From: Lathyrus oleraceus
Taxonomy: Eukaryota > Streptophyta > Magnoliopsida > Fabales > Fabaceae
NCBI RefSeq assembly: GCF_024323335.1
Contig: NC_066579.1
Location: forward strand, 236,643,475-236,707,474
Direction: 5' to 3'
DNA length: 64,000 nucleotides
Under the pieces are notes generated by a model. The model was given only the letters and a program-made list of their open reading frames with translations. It made no database searches and had not been told where the DNA came from. The translations under genes and the position numbers were made by a program. Numbering within the stretch: the stretch's first letter is position 1; each line of letters opens with the position of its first letter. Shown piece after piece: positions 56,180 through 64,000 of this stretch.

Positions 56180-58541
56180 ATGAGTAGAAAGGTTGATTCT
56201 GTGAAAGACATCAATGACTCAAAAGAAACTTGGCGTCTTACTGTTCGAATAATGGATGTTTGGAGTGTTGTGAATAATAAGGGTATTGAACATTTGGAGA
56301 TGATTGTTATGGATTCCTTGGTAAATTGCTTTTCTTTTTTTAAGTATAGATTTTTGTATGATAGTTAGTAATTACAACAAAATGCTTTTTTGTATAACAT
56401 ATAAAAAGAAGATTATTTTTATTTTGTTAGGGTGATCGGATTCAGGTCCTTATTCGTCATGACCATTTACTGAAATGGAAAGAGGTCATTAAGGAGAATA
56501 TGACCTGCATTATAAACAATGGCAGTGTCTATAACAATGATTTTCAGTGGAAGGTATGTGATCATTCAAAAAAAATTGTGTTTCTTGGTGGTACCACAAT
56601 GAAGGCAATCGAACTTCAAAATATTCCACCTAAAGGATATTTCTTTAAAGATTTTGGTGAGATACTTCAAGGCAAATGCAAAACCGATAGACTGGAAGGT
56701 AATTTAAATTCTATTATAACTTATATAACTTATATATTTGCAAACACATTCAATAGTGAACCTTACTTTAATGTAGATATTATTGGTGCTGTTAGTGAGA
56801 TAAACCATATCCAATCCAACACTCCGGGGAAGAAAGTTGTTGTTTCTGTTGTGCTGAAAGATTTGAAGTAATGCACATTGTTTTCATAACTTATGTGTTT
56901 GATAAATTTATATATTTTGCATCACTGAATCCCATCATATAATATTGTTTATTTATATTGCAAAATAGGGGTAATTGCATAAATTGCAATTTATGGGAAA
57001 TCTATGGATCAAAATTTTTGGCTTACTACAATGATCCTAAAAACAATGGAGTTATTGTAATTCTACTCACTCATGCAATGGTAAAAGATGGCCAAGGTAT
57101 TACACTATCAGACTTTATAAATACATAGCTGATTTGTATTTTTCATTATACATTCAATAATTTTTATATTAATTATACAATTTACAGTGTCAAATGCATG
57201 GAGTGGTTCCAAATTGTTGATAAATGAAGACATCCCTGAAATTCAAGATTTTATGTCTAAGTATGGATTTTATTTATTTATTTATATTCAGATTATTATA
57301 CATAATTTTTAATTTCAAAAACAATCTTATTTCTATAGGTTGCCTACTCAATCTGCAAAATCTCTTTCTAATTGGTCTGGTGGTTCTCAGTATTCGCCAG
57401 TAGAAAGGTTTGTTCATAATGCGAAATGTATGTCCTTAAGTCAGTTCTGCAAAATCAAACATGTAAGTTGAATACTATAGAGCCGAATTTATCTTTACTA
57501 TTACAATTATATTGTTTGCTTTTTGAAATTAATATCATTTTTTATTTGCTTTTAGGAAACTTTATGTGTTACTGTAGCAACCACATTGAAATTTGCTGTC
57601 TCAAAGTATGGATGGTTTTATTATGCCTGCACAAGGTGTTCTTCGAAGGCACCTAATCCTGAAAAAGCTTATGAATGTTCATGTGGGCAAAAAGTCGAGC
57701 AGCCTATACCAAGGTACATATAATCTAGATGAATTGCAAATAAATTTGGTAATGGATTTGTTATTAATCATATTATTTTCTTCGTTTAAAATACTATAGG
57801 TACAAGATTGAGATATATGTTAGCAATGGTAAATCAAAATATCGATTTGTATTCTGGGATTCCGAATGTGCTGCTATACTTGGAATGACTGCTGAATTAT
57901 GCATAACTCTATGGTGGAGGTACATTGTTATACATAAGTTAAAATGTTAATAGTTTATCGAGTTGTAAAGTTCAGATTATCACTCATGGTTGATATTTTA
58001 TTTTTCCATTAGAATGGAGAAGATGATCCAATGGTTTATCCTGATGAGCTTGAAATGCTGTTGAATAAGAAAATGGCTTTTAGAGTTAAGGTGCAGCCAA
58101 GTTTTCCCAAGCGTCTGTTTGGAAGCTTTGTGATGATGAAGCCTTTGTTAAAGAGATTGAAAATGACTACATAGTAGAAGACGTATAATATTCACTTAAT
58201 TCATGTATTATTTTAACATTTAACAAGTATAATAAATATTCGATGTTTCAATGTGCAGAATCAGTCTAAAACTGAATATGCAAAGTTGGTCCCTAACAAA
58301 GAAAATTTGGAAACTTCCGCAGTAAGTATCTTCATTTGTTAACATAATTAATTTTTTATATTGCAAGCAAACATTATATGCATCTGGTGAAAATGATCCA
58401 GAATCAATCATTCTAATGACTCCGGCTAAGGATGTTGTAATTGCTGACAAGGGTGAAGAAGTTGATTTTGAAGCGTCTGGCGCTACGCAATTATCAGGCA
58501 CCAAACCATCCAAGAAAGTAAAGATAGAACCATCTTCTTAA
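56180..58541 (+). pseudogene. Replication protein A 70 kDa subunit (RPA1)-like, 11 exons, two frameshifts
   Basis: Exons by GT-AG and frame: 56180-56320, 56431-56698, 56777-56867, 56969-57096, 57188-57260, 57339-57462, 57556-57713, 57800-57919, 58013-58182, 58259-58321, 58368-58541 (the last acceptor, GCAAG, is weakest). The product starts MSRKVDSVKDINDSKETWRL and has two OB-fold-like parts (ETWRLTVRIMDVW..., then DIIGAVSEINHIQ...VVLKDL). A third, C-terminal OB fold carries a zinc-ribbon-like CTRC...CSC (exon 7). The tail reads SGATQLSGTKPSKKVKIEPS. RPA1 binds single-stranded DNA. Exon 8 (about 57905) and exon 9 (about 58096) each lack one base, so the reading frame is lost twice. Intron-bearing RPA1-like genes are dispersed in legumes and also occur in plant Helitrons. 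Confidence 0.8.
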
Positions 58542-58658
58542 TTAGAAATTTCGGAAATTTGATATTGAAATATATTTTATGAACTTTTTAGCACCAGAAT
58601 GAGTTTAAGTATGAAGTTGTTAAGAACATGATATGTTTTGGTTGTAGGATGTGTTCTT

Positions 58659-58670
58659 CACTACAACAAA
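58659..58670 (+). repeat. Terminal inverted repeat end of the CACTA element
   Basis: CACTACAACAAA is the defining terminus of this superfamily in legumes. The partner TIR is outside the window. Confidence 0.85.
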
Positions 58671-58671
58671 C

Positions 58672-59092
58672 AAGACCTTAGACAGCGCTTTTTTTAGCCT
58701 TAGACAGCGCTTTAAAGCGCTGTCTAAACCTCCGCTGCTAAAGGTTTAGACAGCGCTTTTTTAAATCTTAAAAGCGCTGTCTAAGCCCCCCCCCCCCCCC
58801 CTTAGACAGCGCTTTGGCCAAAAGCGCTTTATAAGACCCTCTTATTTTAAATTTTTTAGGTATACCTTAGACAGCGCTTTTGAAAAGCGCTGTCTAAGCC
58901 CCACCCCCTTAGACAGCGCTTTGGCCAAAAGCGCTTTCTAAGACCCTCCTATTTTAATTTTTTTAGGTATACCTTAGACAGCGCTTTTCAAAAAGCGCTG
59001 TCTAAGCCCCCCCCTTAGACAGCGCTTTTGCCTAAAGCGCTTTCTAATCCCCCCCTTAGACAGCGCTTTTTACAAAAGCGCTGTCTAAGGTA
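58672..59092. repeat. Subterminal TTAGACAGCGCTTT inverted repeats of the CACTA element
   Basis: About nine forward TTAGACAGCGCTTT copies are paired with reverse AAAGCGCTGTCTAA copies, forming hairpin-like units with loops of 0-12 bp. A 108 bp block with TTAGACAGCGCTTTGGCC and AAAAGCGCTTTmTAAGACCC is duplicated (58801 and 58909). A run of 16 C lies at 58786-58801. Such subterminal repeats are the binding sites of the TNPA-type protein in En/Spm. Confidence 0.88.
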
Positions 59093-59364
59093 TACGAAAA
59101 TTTTTGAAGCTTTTGTTTTAAACCACATTTTTTCCAGGTTTATAAACCAGAATTTCTACCTGTTTTCAACCAGATTTTGACAGACAATTATCACATTTTA
59201 TATATGCCATTTTGGCCTTTTTTCTACCAATTTTTGGCTAACAAATATATATATATACCAATTCAAACCAATTTTGCCTTAAATGTATCAAAATATATAC
59301 AAATTTATGTACACATTTACAAGTCATTACATATACTACAAATGTACACATTAATTACACAAAT

Positions 59365-62300
59365 TTATGAAAAAACATTGAGCTCTATCATGAATTGACA
59401 CCACTCCTCTTTGATTTCGTCCACTTGATCCTTTGTATAAAATGCACACTTGAATTCCTCAAAGTACTACATAATAATATAACATATTTTGAATTAATTC
59501 CAACTATTTAATTATATGAGATATGTGTAAATATAAAAATAACTCATAAGTTAGAAATACATACATCGGTGGGAATCATTAATCGGCCCAAAGCAAGAGT
59601 ATCTCGCATAAACCTCAACATGAAATACCCGCAATCTATTTGATTACGTTGTTGAGGACACTACATATGAAAAAAAAAATATGGATTATAAATCCTAAGT
59701 TTTATCAAGTGTCATCACTAATATAATAAAAAATGTGGTAATTAAAAATATACCGCCACTTTAATCCATGTAATGGAGTTGGCGCCCCTCCTTGAGGTTT
59801 GGATATCTCGTTGGGCCCGAAAAGCTTGTAGGACGCTAATAAAATAAAAATGAAGCAATTAGAACAATTCACATAAACTAAGAAAAATTTTGAACATTCT
59901 CACTTACGTGTCAATTAGGACCTTCATATCCGGGTATGTTGTCCAATCATTTCCTAACGAGTCAAGATAATACACAATTTCTCGGATAGGATTGATTGCG
60001 AGCAACAACCAATGTCCACTGTAATGATTAGGCAAATGTTAGATGGTAACTTGGAAAATAATTATAATAGATGAATTTAGAATGAAATGCTAACCCGGTA
60101 TTAAACGATATAAAAAACAACTTCTCCGCATCTTTATTGTCCATGAGGATCCGAAGAACGTACTCCGTCACGGTATCCGGTTTACTTAAGATTAAACCTA
60201 AGTTGACGGTCGCGGGTGCTAAGAATCCGAATGACACGTCCAAACCATTGGGGCGCATCAATTTGTCATACAAAAACCTAATATAAAAACATCATTAACA
60301 CCTCTTTTGAAACATAAAGTAAACCGGATTAACATAAAGTAAACATCATTAACATAAGTTGTTTAATTAATAAAACAAAGTAGACCGGATTTACCTAATA
60401 TATGTATTGACAACGGTGACGCCGATTTCTTCATGACTAAAAACTTGCATGAAGTCTTCATTACCAATCATTTGGTCGTAATCAAAGCCGAAAATCCCTA
60501 CCTCCATATGTACAGTCCGAACACCTCCGGTCGGTATATCGGTCATCTCTAGAAATGTCCTGAGGCACGACCTATACTTGGTGGTAGGTTTTTTCCTAGC
60601 TACGGTCTTCTTAGCACCAGAACTTTTTACCCGTGCGGAGGCGTTGCTAACCTCCTTTTTTTGTTGTGCGGAGGCATTGCTAACCTCATTTTCTTGAAGC
60701 TACATGTCATATAAATAGTTAGATCAAATTAAGAATGTAACAACTTCCATGAATATATGTCATATAATTGTATATTACCTCTTTTCTTGAAACCGTGGAC
60801 TCGGTATGCCGTGGAATCGCATTATCTTTTGATTTGGATTTTGTGGGAGTCTATTTAACATAACCAAGGAAAATATGTAAGTAAAATTTTAAGCATAAAT
60901 TTTAAACTTTGAATATACACATTAAAGTTAACATAAGTTTTAAGCATACCTCATATCCTACGCATATGAGGTTTGTCGGCCATGCAACAAACGAACCTAC
61001 TGCTTCGTGCACCGTTGTTGCATCCGAATCATCGCTAGGATATGGTAATGCTGCATTCGGCTCAACTGCAATATCAACTGATACCTTCAAACATCCAGCA
61101 GGGAGCTCTCTAGTGTGGAGTAATACTCCGCTAACGTTATGCACTTTTCCCTTGCCAACCATCCGATAGTATGGTGACGACAAATACAGCTGACAATGGG
61201 AAATGCCCTAAAACCAATAATAACAAGAAATCGTTAATGTGTATATATGTCAAATACATAATTTAAGCAAATAGTTCAATTTAAGACAATTATATGTAAT
61301 TACCTCTGGAATGTTCGGCTGAAAGGTACAGTTGATACTGTTTTTGTCCGAAGCATATCTGTATACTGTTGAGGCGCTAGCCTCTCTTTCTCTCCTCAAT
61401 GCATCAAGCTCAGCTTGCATGGCTTCCAATCTTGCATGAAGCTCCCGATTACTAGGAGCCTTTCCTTTTTTAATACTCAGGGAGGTCGGAGTGACTCCAA
61501 ATCCCTTACCCCTCACCCGACCAGAATACTCAGGGACATCTAATGCCCGACTAAGTATGCCCTTAGTATCATCGGGAGATAAAGACTGAGATAGCTCCTC
61601 CTGAAAAATCAGATGAATACCATATACTTGTCAAATATTTGTGTATAAAAATGTTATTCAATTAATGAAAAAATGTTATACTTACACATTTCTGGTATAC
61701 GTGTAAAACTTCTTCTTGAGGAACTCCAGATTTGCCCACACGGGCTTCCTTCCACAAAACATGTGCAGGAAGAGATGTTTCTGAACTTTCCTCCTTCTGC
61801 AGCTACACATTAAGTCATACAATTTGATCAGATAAAACTAATATATGATGAACAAATTTGTTATCGCAATTTATAAATACTTACCATGGATTGTTCTAAG
61901 CGTCCATATCCAACACGTCCTTTTCGGTACGGATATGCGGGACTTGATGCTCTTTCCCGATTTGTAGCACTTATTCTTTGAAAAACCGGGTCTTGTCTTT
62001 TGGATTTGAAAGCTTCCCATTCTTCAGCCGATATCAAACTTTCATATTTTTTAGGAAGCTCCGCATCCACAAAATTACCATCCGCATCCTTAAGGAACTT
62101 GGATGATAAAAATGTCCGAAACCCTCTTAGAAGCTTTCCGGCCAATTTCATACAAAAACCTCTTCTTTCTTCTTCGATGTTAAAACATCGCTAAGAAAAA
62201 CATACAGATTGATAGTTAGTATCGGTAATTGAAAAAACATAATTGATACCGTATAATTAAGGGCCAAATGATTGTACCTTTATCTCACTCCAAATTTTTT

Positions 62301-62556
62301 CTTTGGACTCATTCAGCTCTTTGTTTCTCCAATCATCACATGTAATGGGAATTTCATTCCTTACTAGTGCACCGATAAAACTAGTTAAGGTATGCCCATT
62401 AGGTTCTATAAGCTGTCCCTGGTTGTTCCAATAGACATCTAGTATGATGCCTCGAGATCTTCCTTGGACCACCCTTCTCATTACTGTGATGCCTCTTCGA
62501 ATTTCTTCTTCCGCGGATACTTTTTTACTAACTTCCTCATGTTGGTCATCAGCCAT
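59365..62556 (-). CDS. CACTA second gene: plant transposase-like domain fused to Ulp1-type cysteine protease, intact (735 aa, 12 exons)
   Basis: Exons in order: 62556-62278, 62190-61885, 61802-61686, 61600-61304, 61207-60950, 60850-60779, 60699-60395, 60277-60095, 60018-59908, 59835-59754, 59660-59565, 59466-59365. All introns are GT-AG, phases agree throughout, and the 2208 nt CDS has no internal stop. It starts MADDQHEEVSKK. Residues about 94-195 have SKRQDPVFQRISATNRERAS then PYRKGRVGYGRL, the Ptta/En/Spm plant transposase family (PF03004, from memory). Residues about 281-306 look like a coiled coil. A Ser/Lys-rich basic linker follows. The C-terminal C48 (Ulp1/SENP-like) peptidase has GHW (His608), YLDS (Asp625), PQQ and DCGYF (Cys680). 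Likely roles are DNA binding at element ends plus SUMO-type or related isopeptidase activity; neither is shown for this protein. Confidence 0.82.
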
Positions 62557-62593
62557 GTCTAACCTGTAATAAACCAAGGAAACCATCAAATAT

Positions 62594-62878
62594 CAAATAT
62601 AACTTATAATCAAAGCAATTGAAAACAAAAAAATAAAGAAATCATGCATTATCAGATATAACTTATAATCAAAGCAATTGAAAACAAAAATATAACGAAA
62701 TCATGCATTATCAGATATAACTTATAATCAAAGCAATTGAAAACAAAAAAATAAAGAAATCATGCATTATCAGATATAACTTATAATCAAAGCAATTGAA
62801 AACAAAAATATAATGAAATCATGCATTATCACATATAACTTATAATCAAAACAATTGAAAAAAAAAATATGACTCAAA
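62594..62878. repeat. 59 bp minisatellite between TNP2 and the protease gene
   Basis: Copies of AACTTATAATCAAAGCAATTG start at 62601, 62660, 62719, 62778 and 62837, an exact 59 bp period. Copies 1 and 3 share AAAAAAATAAAGAAATCATG and copies 2 and 4 share AAAAATATAAyGAAATCATG, so the array has a 118 bp dimer structure. It lies upstream of the start of the protease gene. Confidence 0.92.
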
Positions 62879-62881
62879 TCA

Positions 62882-64000
62882 CTAACATCTCTTTCTTTTC
62901 TTTGTTGGAATATTAATCACATGTTTCTTAGCAATGCGTACGGATGAATTGATCCAAATTCCCTCATTATGATCGTTTCTTATATATGACTCATCCGGTA
63001 TAAGATCCTCAACTTCATCATTTCTATTCAACTCATTCCGTCTAATGCATGACTCATTCTCAACATCAATATCACATTGATCGACACCGCTATCATCAGT
63101 CACTTTGTTAGAGAAAAGCACTATAGACCATTTTGTACTCTTCGGGTCATTCACATAGAACACTTGTTTAGCTTGAGATGCTAGAATAAAAGGTTCATCT
63201 TTGTACCCCACCCTAGTAAGATCAACTTGCAAAAATCCAGACTTATCCATTCGTATGCCACTACTATTCACCCACTTGCAACCAAAGATGGGAATCTGAA
63301 ACTTCTCGTAATCAAACACCCAAATGTGCTCAATAACTCCAAAATATGACAAATTTGCATATTTGGGGTTTAAGTCCTACATACTTGATATATGCATTGC
63401 TTCAGCTAGCACGGTGACACCACTATTTTGCATAGTACTCTTATCATCTTGTTCTTTGGTATAAAATGTGTATCCATTAATTGAATATGCGCTATGAGAA
63501 AACACATGCAAACTTGGACCATATGCCAAACATCTCAACCTTTCTGTTACCGAAGAAGGATCTGAAGAGCGCTTCAAATAAATATGATCCTTCAACCATT
63601 GTATGAAACTTTGATTGTGCTCTATAACTATCCAATTTTCATTTCTGTTCGGATTTAACCTTCGGAGTACATCCTTGTGCATTTCAACATATGGCTCAAC
63701 CTCATTATTATTGTGCAGAACATACAAATGAACTTGATCCCGTTCATCCCTTGATATTGTCACAATTTTATTCCCAATTAATTTTTACCTTCCATTTTGT
63801 CGAAAATCTGAGCTCTGGGGAGTCCAATCGATTGAACGTTAGACAAATATTCAGTATAAAACTCAACAGCTTCTTCAACAATGTATCGTTCAACAATACA
63901 ACCCTCTAGTCGACTTCGGGATTTCACGTACCCTTTTAATATTTTCATATACCGTTCAGCAGGGTACATCCATCTCATATAAGCTGGTCCACACAACTGT
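62882..64000 (-). pseudogene. CACTA transposase TNP2, C-terminal part, with stop and frameshift
   Basis: Segments read leftwards: GPAYMRWMYPAERYMKILKG and EGCIVERYIVEEAVEFYTEY (63996-63778, DUF4218-type), then RDQVHLYVLHNNNEVEPYVE, AYGPSLHVFSHSAYSINGYT and QNSGVTVLAEAMHISS (63763-63380). The last segment, YFGVIEHIWVFDYEKFQIPI then FGCKWVN, is DUF4216-type and ends with a basic KKRKRC tail at 62882. A 1 bp shift in an A run near 63785 and an in-frame TAG at 63377 interrupt it. TNP2 is the transposase that cuts the CACTA ends; its DDE part lies outside the window. A retained small intron at the shift is an alternative, but no good splice pair was seen. Confidence 0.85.

Larger units (their letters stand above)
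58659..64000 (-). mobile_element. CACTA (En/Spm) DNA transposon, 3' part
   Basis: The end CACTACAACAAA lies at 58659-58670, preceded by a possible 3 bp target site ctt. It is followed by subterminal inverted repeats, then two genes on the minus strand: a transposase-domain/Ulp1-protease gene (62556-59365) and the 3' part of TNP2 (from 64000 or beyond to 62882). The element continues right of the window, so the other terminal repeat was not seen. It lies about 120 bp after the RPA1-like pseudogene. Confidence 0.9.

Overview
This window is intergenic plant DNA made almost entirely of nested transposable elements. The best inference for the host is a legume of the tribe Fabeae (pea, vetch, faba bean, lentil or grass-pea group). 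The main reason is the dominance of giant Ty3/gypsy Ogre (Tat lineage) retrotransposons. They have LTRs of about 4.8 kb, PBS sequences of the TGGCGACTCTGCTGGGGA type, an extra ORF1 of the DUF7745 type before gag, an archaeal-type second RNase H and a short spliced intron between pro and RT. No tRNA, rRNA or ordinary single-copy host gene was recognised.

Layout from left to right. (1) 1-9054: 5' part of a minus-strand Ogre-like element (B): broken ORF1, PBS, and a 2.4 kb LTR that is split by a complete solo LTR (C, 3867-8785, TSD cctag). (2) 9055-15019: 3' end of a plus-strand Ogre (A): repeat-bearing 3' UTR, PPT and a 4.8 kb LTR. (3) 15020-16250: two Athila-like LTR fragments in direct repeat. 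(4) 16281-18674: a Tekay-type integrase scrap (minus) and a decayed Reina-type pol (plus). (5) 18675-35078: the 5' LTR and nearly all coding sequence of an Ogre (D). Its LTR holds an Athila-type solo LTR (20068-21208, TSD catga). Its genes are ORF1, gag, pro, a 253 bp intron, RT-RNaseH-aRNaseH and integrase, all with stops and frameshifts. (6) 35079-49440: a minus-strand Ty1/copia Sirevirus (SIRE/Maximus type) with LTR, PPT, env-position ORF and pol. It is cut in its RNase H end by a young, complete Athila-derived non-autonomous element (38951-45941, TSD gttct) carrying only gag-pro. (7) 49441-53003: a third Ogre-family LTR, truncated. (8) 53004-54592: Tekay RT-RNaseH scrap (minus), Reina pol tail, LTR and PBS (plus). 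(9) 54600-56179: AT-rich DNA with a 215 bp tandem duplication. (10) 56180-58541: an RPA1-like gene with 11 exons and two frameshifts. (11) 58659-64000: the end of a CACTA (En/Spm) DNA transposon with terminal CACTA motif, subterminal inverted repeats, a fully open 12-exon gene (735 aa) joining a plant-transposase-like domain to a Ulp1-type cysteine protease, a 59 bp minisatellite and the broken 3' end of TNP2.

The relative order of insertion can be read directly. Reina is older than Ogre D; Ogre D is older than its solo-LTR guest and the Sirevirus; the Sirevirus is older than the Athila derivative. On the left, Ogre A is older than B, and B is older than solo LTR C. The items most worth following up are: the gag-pro-only Athila element that keeps what looks like the integrase C-terminus in frame; clusters of short, mostly CpG-containing palindromes present in at least five unrelated element families here; and the CACTA element in which the protease gene is intact while the transposase is broken.
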